The notes under the pieces: generated by a model
The model's input: the letters and a program-made list of their open reading frames with translations, nothing else
Told to the model about the DNA's origin: nothing
Database searches by the model: none
From: Homalodisca vitripennis
Taxonomy: Eukaryota; Arthropoda; Insecta; Hemiptera; Cicadellidae
Direction of reading: 5' to 3'
Assembly (NCBI RefSeq): GCF_021130785.1
Contig: NC_060207.1
Location: 8,635,501 to 8,699,500 of the forward strand
DNA length: 64,000 nt
Program-made: the position numbers and the translations under genes
Part shown: positions 1-10,233 of the stretch, in pieces
Numbering within the stretch: position 1 is the first letter of the stretch
Layout: each line of letters starts with the position of its first letter

Positions 1-2
1 GC

Positions 3-167
3 TGCACTAAGAAGAAGGTGAACAGGAGCAAACTCAAGAATCACATTGACTCAACCCTTCGCGCCAAACCTACGTTATGTCTAGGAATTGTAATTTGTCC
101 TCCACTTTATAAAGGGAAAGTGTGGAAGAAAAAAGCCCTTTATAAAATATTATCCCCTGAACAGTAA
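3..167 (+). CDS. Possible 3' end of a coding sequence entering from the left edge
   Basis: Reading frame 3 is open from the window edge to a TAA at 165-167, giving 54 residues with no start codon visible. It begins Cys-Thr followed by a lysine run, then a basic Ser-Lys-Leu-Lys-Asn-His segment, and ends near Leu-Ser-Pro-Glu-Gln. The composition is basic and less AT-biased than the DNA after the stop, which fits a terminal exon or the tail of a decayed mobile-element gene. I recognise no family. A Cys followed by Leu-x-x-His recalls a C2H2 finger but the rest of the pattern is missing. A chance open frame of this length is possible in this DNA, so confidence is low. Confidence 0.22.
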   Translation, partial: CTKKKVNRSKLKNHIDSTLRAKPTLCLGIVICPPLYKGKVWKKKALYKILSPEQ

Positions 168-1170
168 CTCATAATAATGTTTATGACCTACTAAATGTCT
201 TGTCTGGGTTACAATACTTTCTTAAAGTAGTTCAAAAAACATAATTGAATACAAATAACATCTTAGTTTGTTACTTATATGATAAAAGATTTGAACAAAC
301 TCTAGTCATGATGTGACAATGTGTAGGTGACCATCTGTCAATGTGATGTATTATCTACATTGTATCCGCTAGACTTGCTAATACCCTGCTTACCTATTCA
401 CCATCCAATCATATCTGTGTTGTGTATTACATAGTAATCATACACTGCGTTTAATATGAGGGCTCAAATTGGTTTTGAGAAAAGGATCTGATCTCAAAGC
501 AGAGTCCAATATTTTTAAGCGAAAATTACAAAAGTTAAACTACTTGACACATACCGGAAATTATAGTTTATTTTTTACTAATCTTGAATTTGTTATTATA
601 TACATAGTACACAATTATGTGTGTTGTTTATAATAATAATAAAAAGCATATTACGTTACTAATATTGATTAACAGACTGTTATCGTGTTTTCAATAGTTT
701 GCGACTTGATAAAACATGTCTAAGATCAGTGTTATGCGAGCTTTGTTAATGAGGGCTCAGTTGGGAAACTTAACATTGGCCATATTTGGCAAAGATGGAA
801 TGCCTCAACATTACTATTAAAACACTGAAAATAAACTGGTGAATGGATTTTGTCATGGTGAACACAGGTTATTCTAAAAACAATGATTTAAATTTAAACT
901 GTCGTAATCAAAACTGAAAAGGCTTTGTTCTTCGTCCAGCCTATTATGCGATTCATAGGGCGAATGTATTTTTTGCGATATGCCGCTTGTATAGAAAAGG
1001 GGATATCAGGGGCACATGGAAAGTGACACGTGTTTAGATGGTCTGTATTTAGATTACAAAATGCCTCATTGCTGACCGGTATTAATGATATCAAGCGAGC
1101 GATGGGAATGGGCCAGCTGGAAATAGCTGCGGGCGAAATTTTGCCAGAAGTGTGTCACTAGACAATGCGT
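168..1170. other. AT-rich non-coding stretch
   Basis: Sequence rich in A and T with stops in all frames. A short minus-strand frame at 894-1094 has no recognisable content or composition shift. I see no RNA gene, promoter or mobile-element end here. The last 80 bases become more GC-rich as the tandem array begins. Confidence 0.6.
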
Positions 1171-3258
1171 GGTAATTGTGTTAGACCGACGGTGGTGGGG
1201 ACAGCCGGGGCTATTGTTCAGATAAATAACCGCGGATTGTGATAAACCTCAGCGCCTCGATTCCACAGACAAAAATTACTGCCTACTTGCTGTTTGCAGT
1301 AATTTTTAGACCGATGTGTTAATGCTAGTAATGCTAGTAATTGTGTTAGACCGACGGTGGAGGGGACAGCCGGGGCTATTGTTCAGATAAATAACCGCGG
1401 ATTGTGATAAACCTCAGCGCCTCGATTCCACAGACAAAAATTACTGCCTACTTGCTGTTTGCAGTAATTTTTAGACCGATGTGTTAATGCTAGTAATGCT
1501 AGTAATTGTGTTTAGACCGACGGTGGAGGGGACAGCCGGGGCTATTGTTCAGATAAATAACCGCGGATTGTGATAAACCTCAGCGCCTCGATTCCACAGA
1601 CAAAAATTACTCCCTACTTGCTGTTTGCAGTAATTTTTTAGACCGATGTATGCTAGTAATTGTGTTAGACCGACGGTGGTGGGGACAGCCGGGGCTATTG
1701 TTCAGATAAATAACCGCGGATTGTGATAAACCTCAGCGCCTCGATTCCACAGACAAAAATTACTGCCTACTTGCTGTTTGCAGTAATTTTTAGACCGATG
1801 TGTTAATGCTAGTAATGCTAGTAATTGTGTTAGACCGACGGTGGAGGGGACAGCCGGGGCTATTGTTCAGATAAATAACCGCGGATTGTGATAAACCTCA
1901 CCGCCTCGATTCCACAGACAAAAATTACTCCCTACTTGCTGTTTGCAGCTCTATCACACTAGTAATTGTGTTAGACCGAGGGTAGGGGCGACAGCCGGGG
2001 CTATTGTTCAGATAAATAACCGCGGATTGTGATAAACCTCAGCGCCTCGATTCCACAGACAAAAATTACTCCCTACTTGCTGTTTGCAGTAATTTTTAGA
2101 CCGATGTGTTAATGCTAGTAATGCTAGTAATTGTGTTAGACCGAGGGTGGGGGCGACAGCCGGGGCTATTGTTCAGATAAATAACCGCGGATTGTGATAA
2201 ACCTCACCGCCTCGATTCCACAGACAAAAATTACTCCCTACTTGCTGTTTGCAGCTCTATCACACTAGTAATTGTGTTAGACCGAGGGTAGGGGCGACAG
2301 CCGTGGCTATTGTTCAGATAAATAACCGCGGATTGTGATAAACCTCACCGCCTCGATTCCACAGACAAAAATTACTCCCTACTTGCTGTTTGCAGCTCTA
2401 TCACACTAGTAATTGTGTTAGACCGAGGGTGGGGGCGACAGCCGGGGCTATTGTTCAGATAAATAACCGCGGATTGTGATAAACCTCACTACCTTGATTC
2501 CTCAGAAGAAAATTACTCCCTACTTGCTGTTTGCAGCTCTATCACACTAGTAATTGTGTTAGACCGAGGGTGGGGGCGACAGCCGGGCTATTGTTCAGAT
2601 AAATAACCGCGGATTGTGATAAACCTCACCGCCTCGATTCCACAGACAAAAATTACTCCCTACTTGCTGTTTGCAGCTCTATCACACTAGTAATTGTGTT
2701 AGACCGAGGGTGGGGGCGACAGCCGGGGCTATTGTTCAGATAAATAACCGCGGATTGTGATAAACCTCACCGCCTCGATTCCACAGACAAAAATTACTCC
2801 CTACTTGCTGTTTGCAGCTCTATCACACTAGTAATTATTGTGTTAGACCGAGGGTGGGGGGGACAGCCTGGGCTATTGTTCAGATAAATAACCGCGGATT
2901 GTGATAAACCTCACTACCTTGATTCCACAGACAAAAATTACTCCCTACTTGCTGTTTGCAGCTCTATCACACTAGTAATTGTGTTAGACCGAGGGGAGGG
3001 GGACAGCCGGGGCTATTGTTCAGATAAATAACCGCGGATTGTGATAAACCTCACTACCTTGATTCCACAGACAAAAATTACTCCCTACTTGCTGTTTGCA
3101 GCTCTATCACACTAGTAATTGTGTTAGACCGAGGGGAGGGGGGACAGCCGGGGCTATTGTTCAGATAAATAACCGCGGATTGTGATAAACCTCACTACCT
3201 TGATTCCTTAGAAGAAAATTACTCCCTACTTGCTGTTTGCAGCTCTCACACTGTAATT
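1171..3258. repeat. Tandem array, about 15 copies, two unit lengths (about 165 and 141 bp)
   Basis: The phrase TAATTGTGTTAGACCGA recurs at 1173, 1338, 1503, 1658, 1822, 1963, 2128, 2269, 2410, 2551, 2691, 2832, 2977 and 3117, with a degenerate end at 3254. Spacing is 164-165 bp in the first copies and 140-141 bp in the later ones. The two types share the body (a GC-rich CAGCCGGGGC segment, GATAAATAACCGCGGATTG, a TTACTNCCTACTTGCTGTTTGCAG segment) and differ in the junction: long units carry GTAATTTTTAGACCGATG plus repeated ATGCTAGTA, and short units carry CTCTATCACACTAG. The two types interleave between 1822 and 2269, which suggests exchange. No reading frame persists. Confidence 0.95.
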
Positions 3259-3631
3259 GATATTCATGGCACAATCACATTGCGATTGCTGATCTAAATA
3301 AATCTCACCGGAATTTTGTTGGAAAACATATACCGTGCATTCCTCTTCTAAAGACATTGTTGGTTTTGTCGTGGTTAGAATAACAAGCATATTGTAGAGT
3401 ATAAGCTTCCAGATGTGTCTGTTATTTTTAATCTTGATTATATACTCCCAGATATTTATGTACTGTTAGTCTATGTATTTTGATTGTTTTACATGAAGTG
3501 TTAAAATATTTCCATACACACGTCTGTTTAAAAATGTCGTATCGGAATTATATATTTCCACTATCATACACTAGCATTATCTTTGCTTGAGTACTACAAA
3601 GACTAAATAAAAAAATTGTTATTTAAAAGAT
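3259..3631. other. AT-rich spacer
   Basis: Non-repetitive AT-rich DNA between the tandem array and the Penelope-like element. No coding or regulatory signal is seen. Confidence 0.5.
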
Positions 3632-3674
3632 GTCTTTAGATTTTCTGCTTTGTATTCTTGATGGAAGTGAGTAG

Positions 3675-3902
3675 TTTTTAATGGAAAAGACATTTTTCAT
3701 ACTTCCACATTTAATTTATTTAAAAAGCGCTTTCGCCGGTTAAGGCGTCATCAGTTAGATATTGTTTACAGAAAGAACGTGTGTAAAATAGAAAAAAAAA
3801 CATATGATAAAATAGAATAAAATTTAAAACTAATTGTAAAGACCAAAAACTAATAAATTATAAAAGAATTATGTAGAAAAATATGGTTTGCAATTCATAA
3901 TT
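3675..3902 (+). repeat. Left inverted arm of the Penelope-like element
   Basis: Matches the reverse complement of about 4263-4489 from the CATACTTCCACATTTAATTT segment to the TATGGTTTGCAATTCATAA segment, with scattered substitutions and short indels. The arm contains TTTCGCCGGTTAAGGCGTC followed by ATCAGTTA. On the minus strand this reads CTGATGA, a GCC/GGC stem, then GAAAGC. Confidence 0.85.
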
Positions 3903-4251
3903 TTGGAATGGATTTCCTTTTTTACTAATGGTATAAAAATATCACTGAAATTTACGGAAGTATGGGAAATACGATTATCTTTTAAAACTGTCATACATGC
4001 ACTTTCAATTGTATTTCTTTTAGTCCAGGATGATTCTTTAAACACTACACTAGATGATTCAAAATTTATATGATGATTTTCCTTTACTGCATTTTCTACT
4101 AATTTAGATTTTTCAATGTTTTTTTTTATAATTATAAATATGTTCTTTTACCCTAATTTCCACAGGTCTTGATGTTTGGCCGATATACGTCTTGTTGCAA
4201 CCACAGTCAATTTTATATATCACATTCTTGGTTCCCTGTTGTTTGTTTTTT
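3890..4251 (-). pseudogene. GIY-YIG endonuclease remnant of the Penelope-like element
   Basis: Translated on the minus strand from about 4251, the frame contains VIYKIDCGC, then KTYIGQTSRP, then RVKEH. This is the GIY-YIG core: the VIY strand, the YIG strand, the conserved Arg and the His. After about 38 codons an A-run near 4125-4135 shifts the frame. In the next frame the conserved downstream block appears (HH, then SWTKRNTIESACM, with the catalytic-type Glu) and runs into the left arm. This order (Tyr-Lys-Ile-x-Cys, YIGQT, EH, W-x-x-R-x-x-x-E) is typical of the C-terminal domain of Penelope-like proteins. The frameshift and the missing RT make it a non-functional fragment. Confidence 0.8.
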
Positions 4252-4262
4252 TGAATTGCAAA

Positions 4263-4489
4263 AATTTATGAATTGCAAACCATATTTTTCTACATAATTC
4301 TTTTATAATTTATTAGTTTTTGGTCTTTACAATTAGTTTTAAATTTTATTCTATTTTATCATATGTTTTTTTTCTATTTTACACATATGTTTTTCTGTGG
4401 ACAATATCTAACTGATGATGCCTTAACCGGCGAAAGCACTTTTTAAATAAATTAAATGTGGAAGTATGAAAATTATATTTTCCATTAAA
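4263..4489 (-). repeat. Right inverted arm of the Penelope-like element
   Basis: Reverse-complement partner of the left arm. It carries AACTGATGATGCCTTAACC followed by GGCGAAAGC on the plus strand. Relative to the left arm, one base in the putative stem changes from C to T, which turns a C-G pair into a U-G pair. Confidence 0.85.
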
Positions 4490-4501
4490 GTCTTTAGATT
4501 T

Positions 4502-5548
4502 GTCAAAGTGTAATTCTCCAATTTTTCCAAATTGGAGATTATTTTCGATTTAAATCTAAAGAACACTTTACAAATACATTTGTATTATTACCCTCTACTG
4601 AAACTTTTCTTTTTACTACTTTAACAGTTAAAGAATAATACTACAAATATTACTTCCCCTTGTTATTACACTTATGTCCACTGAAATCCTTAAAATGTGT
4701 ATATATTAGTCATTGTATTTAAAACTGTTATAATTAATATGGGTAGTATTTATTATTTTAGCAGCAATCCTGAAACACGCCTTATTCTATTTGTGTGACA
4801 CAGCTTGAACATTTTTATATTTACGATTGCCTGAAAAGCCAGTCGCCTCTGTCTTATATGCCATTTCATAAACAGATACGGTGGCTTACTCCGCTTAGCT
4901 TCTTGGCATATGATTATAGGGATAACATTCTTAGTATGTTGTCAATTTCTTATCACTGTAGTAAAATTGCCTTTGAGGAATATGGCCGTCAAATAAGGAA
5001 AGATATATCTTTACACTAATGATGTTTCACTTTGTTATAATATTTAAGTTAGCAGACTCTTACTTATCATTGTTAATGAGTGAAATTATAGGGTACCTAC
5101 TTGTTTGGCCACAGATTTCAGCTGCATGAGGTATACTACGAGTATAACTTGACTATCTTATTTATATTTTCATACTTAATGATTGGACATAGGTAGTGTT
5201 CAAAGGGCTTTTATTCACTTCGGAATAGAATCTAATGATACCTTTGCGCTGCTTCCGTAGTGACAGAATATTTAGAATGGATAAGGATAAGGATTGCACC
5301 CTATCATCTGAGATCCTAGGCTATATCCACCGCGAGGAAGAATAGCGGGCATTATTTCAGTAATGTCACCTTGGAAGAAAGGAAGACATGAGCGAATATG
5401 TCTCACCATATTCAGTTGGAGCTGGCTGGAAAGGCATTACTCTACGTCTAGACTTTCAAAAACCTATAATATAAAGGGATTCTCATTCATTCCAACAATT
5501 TTCTTCCATAGTATCTACTCTGACAGATCATAATCTTACTTCAACAAC
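4502..5548. other. Non-coding stretch before the 111-bp satellite
   Basis: Mixed AT-rich DNA. A 74-codon frame at 4795-5019 has no recognisable domain and starts from a non-ATG codon, so I do not call it. Around 5270-5420 the sequence is less AT-rich but still has stops in all frames. Confidence 0.5.
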
Positions 5549-8500
5549 ATCACACCATTTGCTAGTTAGTGATGTGTAGTTCCTGGAAACCCAGATTGTG
5601 TTGCATAGATGTACGTGACCTTCAGTTCCTTACTATACTCAATATAGGTACTGCGGCAATTCACACCATTTGCTAGTTAGTGATCTGTAGTTCCTGGAAA
5701 CCCAGATTGTGTATTGCATAGATGTACGTGGCCTTCAGTTTCTTACTATACTCAATATAGGTACTGCGGCAAGTCACACTATTTGCTAGTTAGTGATGTG
5801 TAGTTCCTGGAAACCCAGATTGTGTTGCATAGATGAACGTGGCCTTCAGTTCCTTACTATACTCAATATAGGTACTGCGGCAAGTCACACCATTTGCTAG
5901 TTAGTGATGTGTAGTTCCTGGAAACCCAGATTGTGTTGCATAGATGAACGTGACCTTCAGTTTCTTACTATACTCAATATAGGTACTGCGGCAAGTCACA
6001 CCATTTGCTAGTTAGTGATGTGTAGTTCCTGGAAAACCCAGATTGTGTTTGCATAGATGAAACGTGACCTTCAGTTTCTTACTTTACTCAATATAGGTAC
6101 TGCGGCAAGTCACACCATTTGCTAGTTAGTGATGTGTAGTTCCTGGAAACCCAGATTGTGTTGCATAGATGAACGTGACCTTCAGTTTCTTACTATACTC
6201 AATATAGGTACTGCGGCAAGTCACACCATTTGCTAGTTAGTGATGTGTAGTTCCTGGAAACCCAGATTGTGTTGCATAGATGAACGTGACCTTCAGTTTT
6301 CTTACTATACTCAATATAGGTACTGTGGCAAGTCACACACATTTGCTAGTTAGTGATGTGTAGTTCCTGGAAACCCAGATTGTGTTTTGCATAGATGTAC
6401 GTGACCTTCAATTCCTTACTATACTCAATATAGGTACTGCGGCAAGTCACACTATTTGCTAGTTAGTGATGTGTAGTTCCTGGAAACCCAGATTGTGTTG
6501 CATAGATGAACGTGACCTTCAGTTTCTTACTATACTCAATATAGGTACTTGCGGCAAGTCACACCATTTGCTAGTTAGTGATGTGTAGTTCCTGGAAACC
6601 CAGATTGTGTTGCATAGATGTACGTGGCCTTCAGTTCCTTACTATACTCAATATAGGTACTGTGGCAAGTCACACCATTTGCTAGTTAGTGATGTGTAGT
6701 TCCTGGAAACCCAGATTGTGTTGCATAGATGTTACGTTGACCTTCAGTTCCTTACTTATACTCAATATAGGTACTGCGGCAAGTCACACTATTTGCTAGT
6801 TTAGTGATGTGTAGTTCCTGGAAACCCAGATTGTGTTGCATAGATGTACGTGGCCTTTCAGTTTCTTACTCTATACTCAATATAGGTACTGCGCAAGACA
6901 CACTATTTGCTAGTTAGTGATGTGTTAGTTCCTGGAAACCCAGATTGTGTTGCATAGATGTACGTGACCTTCAGTTCCTTACTATACTCAATATAGGTAC
7001 TGCGGCAAGTCACACTATTTGCTAGTTAGTGATGTGTAGTTCCTGGAAACCCAGATTGTTGTTGCATAGATGTACGTGACCTTCAGTTCCTTACTATACT
7101 CAATATAGGTACTGCGGCAAGTCACACTATTTGCTAGTTAGTGATGTGTAGTTCCTGGAAACCCAGAGATTGTGTTGCATAGATGTACGTGACCTTCAGT
7201 TTCCTTACTATACTCAATATAGGTACTGCGGCAAGTCACACTATTTGCTAGTTAGTGATGTGTAGTTCCTGGAAACCCTGAGTTGTGTTGCATAGATGTA
7301 CGTGGCCTTCAGTTTCTTACTATACTCAATATAGGTACTGCGGCAAGACACACCATTTGCTAGTTAGTGATGTGTAGTTTCCTGGAAAACCCAGATTGTG
7401 TTGCATAGATGAACGTTACCTTCAGTTTCTTACTATACTCAATATAGGTACTGCGGCAAGTCACACCATTTGCTAGTTAGTGATGTGTAGTTCCTGGAAA
7501 CCAGATTGTGTTGCATAGATGTACGTGGCCTTCAGTTCCTTACTATACTCAATATAGGTACTGCGGCAAGTCACACCATTTGCTAGTTAGTGATGTGTAG
7601 TTCCTGGAAACCCAGATTGTGTTGCATAGATGTACGTGACCTTCAGTTCCTTACTATACTCAATATAGGTACTGCGGCAAGTCACACCATTTGCTAGTTA
7701 GTGATGTGTAGTTCCTGGAAACCCAGATTGTGTTGCATAGATGAACGTGACCTTCAGTTTCTTACTATACTCAATATAGGTACTGCGGCAAGTCACACCA
7801 TTTGCTAGTTAGTGATGTGTAGTTCCTGGAAACCCAGATTGTGTTGCATAGATGTACGTGGCCTTCAGTTCCTTACTATACTCAATATAGGTACTGCGGC
7901 AAGTCACACTATTTGCTAGTTAGTGATGTGTAGTTCCTGGAAACCCAGATTGTGTTGCATAGATGAACGTGACCTTCAGTTTCTTACTATACTCAATATA
8001 GGTACTGCGGCAAGTCACACCATTTGCTAGTTAGTGATGTGTAGTTCCTGGAAACCCAGATTGTGTTGCATAGATGTACGTGGCCTTCAGTTCCTTACTA
8101 TACTCAATATAGGTACTGCGGCAAGTCACACCATTTGCTAGTTAGTGATGTGTAGTTCCTGGAAACCCAGATTGTGTTGCATAGATGAACGTGACCTTCA
8201 GTTTCTTACTATACTCAATATAGGTACTGCGGCAAGTCACACCATTTGCTAGTTAGTGATGTGTAGTTCCTGGAAACCCAGATTGTGTTGCATAGATGTA
8301 CGTGGCCTTCAGTTCCTTACTATACTCAATATAGGTACTGCGGCAAGTCACACTATTTGCTAGTTAGTGATGTGTAGTTCCTGGAAACCCAGATTGTGTT
8401 GCATAGATGAACGTGACCTTCAGTTTCTTACTATACTCAATATAGGTACTGCGGCAAGTCACACCATTTGCTAGTTAGTGATGTGTAGTTCCTGGAAACC

Positions 8501-10233
8501 CAGATTGTGTTGCATAGATGTACGTTACCTTCAGTTGCTTACTATACTCAATATAGGTACTGCGGCAAGTCACACCATTTGCTAGTTAGTGATGTGTAGT
8601 TCCTGGAAACCCAGATTGTGTTGCATAGATGAACGTGACCTTCAGTTTCTTACTATACTCAATATAGGTACTGCGGCAAGTCACACCATTTGCTAGTTAG
8701 TGATGTGTAGTTCCTGGAAACCCAGATTGTGTTGCATAGATGTACGTGACCTTCAGTTTCTTACTATACTCAATATAGGTACTGCGGCAAGTCACACCAT
8801 TTGCTAGTTAGTGATGTGTAGTTCCTGGAAACCCAGATTGTGTTGCATAGATGTACGTGGCCTTCAGTTCCTTACTATACTCAATATAGGTACTGTGGCA
8901 AGTCACACCATTTGCTAGTTAGTGATGTGTAGTTCCTGGAAACCCAGATTGTGTTGCATAGATGAACGTGACCTTCAGTTTCTTACTATACTCAATATAG
9001 GTACTGCGGCAAGTCACACCATTTGCTAGTTAGTGATGTGTAGTTCCTGGAAACCCAGATTGTGTTGCATAGATGTACGTGGCCTTCAGTTCCTTACTAT
9101 ACTCAATATAGGTACTGCGGCAAGTCACACCATTTGCTAGTTAGTGATGTGTAGTTCCTGGAAACCCAGATTGTGTTGCATAGATGAACGTGACCTTCAG
9201 TTTCTTACTATACTCAATATAGGTATCGCGGCAAGTGACACCATTTGCTAGTTAGTGATGTGTAGTTCCTGGAAACCCAGATTGTGTTGCATGGATGAAC
9301 GTGACCTTCAGTTCCTTACTATACTCAATATAGGTTCTGCGGCAAGTCACACCATTTGCTAGTTCGTGATGTGTAGTTCCTGGAAACCCAGATTGTGTTG
9401 CATAGATGAACGTGACCTTCAGTTCCTTACTATACTCAATATAGGTACTGCGGCAAGTCACACCATTTGCTAGTTAGTGATCTGTAGTTCCTGGAAACCC
9501 AGATTGTGTTGCATAGATGAACGTGACCTTCAGTTCCTTACTATACTCAATATAGGTACTGCGGCAAGTCACACCATTTGCTAGTTAGTGATGTGTAGTT
9601 CCTGGAAACCCAGATTGTGTTGCATAGATGTACGTGACCTTCAGTTTCTTACTATACTCAATATAGGTACTGCGGCAAGTCACACTATTTGCTAGTTAGT
9701 GATGTGTAGTTCCTGGAAACCCAGATTGTGTTGCATAGATGTACGTGACCTTCAGTTTCTTACTATACTCAATATAGGTACTGCGGCAAGTCACACCATT
9801 TGCTAGTTAGTGATCTGTAGTTCCTGGAAACCCAGATTGTGTTGCATAGATGTACGTGACCTTCAGTTTCTTACTATACTCAATATAGGTACTGCGGCAA
9901 GACACACCATTTGCTAGTTAGTGATGTGTAGTTCCTGGAAACCCAGATTGTGTTGCATAGATGTACGTGACCTTCAGTTCCTTACTATACTCAATATAGG
10001 TACTGCGGCAAGTCACACCATTTGCTAGTTAGTGATGTGTAGTTCCTGGAAACCCAGATTGTGTTGCATAGATGAACGTGACCTTCAGTTTCTTACTTTA
10101 CTCAATATAGGTACTGCGGCAAGTCACACCATTTGCTAGTTAGTGATCTGTAGTTCCTGGAAACCCAGATTGTGTTGCATAGATGAACGTGACCTTCAGT
10201 TTCTTACTATACTTAATATAGGTTCTGCGGCAA
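5549..10233. repeat. 111-bp satellite array, about 42 copies
   Basis: The unit runs from AGTCACACCATTTGCTAG through TGTAGTTCCTGGAAACCCAG, TTGCATAGATG and CTTACTATACTCAATATAGG to TACTGCGGCA, 111 bp in most copies. Two main variants occur: type A has GTACGTGGCCTTCAGTTCC and type B has GAACGTGACCTTCAGTTTC. A second site is either CACCATTT or CACTATTT. Between about 7740 and 9250 types A and B alternate. The length is a multiple of three, so frames stay open over two or three copies on the minus strand (for example 9252-9461), but single-base indels break them elsewhere. That makes coding unlikely. The array ends abruptly in a degenerate last copy at about 10233. Confidence 0.97.

Larger units (their letters stand above)
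3644..4489 (-). mobile_element. Truncated Penelope-like retroelement with inverted terminal repeats
   Basis: Two arms of about 225 bp in opposite orientation (about 3675-3902 and 4263-4489) flank a short minus-strand coding remnant of a GIY-YIG endonuclease. Inverted pseudo-LTRs around an RT plus GIY-YIG frame are known for Penelope-like elements. Only the extreme C-terminal endonuclease region remains and no RT motif is present. A perfect 12-bp direct repeat, GTCTTTAGATTT, lies at 3632-3643 and 4490-4501 and may be the target-site duplication. About 30 bp lie between the left copy and the left arm, in line with the short tail extension reported for some of these elements. The arms are well matched with few differences, so the insertion is not very old. 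Confidence 0.8.

Noticed and set aside
4795..5019. 74-codon plus-strand frame
   Set aside because: Starts from a non-ATG codon and has no recognisable motif.
9252..9461. 69-codon minus-strand frame
   Set aside because: Two satellite units read in frame. The product is an internal 37-residue repeat with no independent support.
5549..10233. CRISPR array
   Set aside because: The repeats are directly joined with no unique spacers, and the genome is eukaryotic. The same applies to the other arrays.
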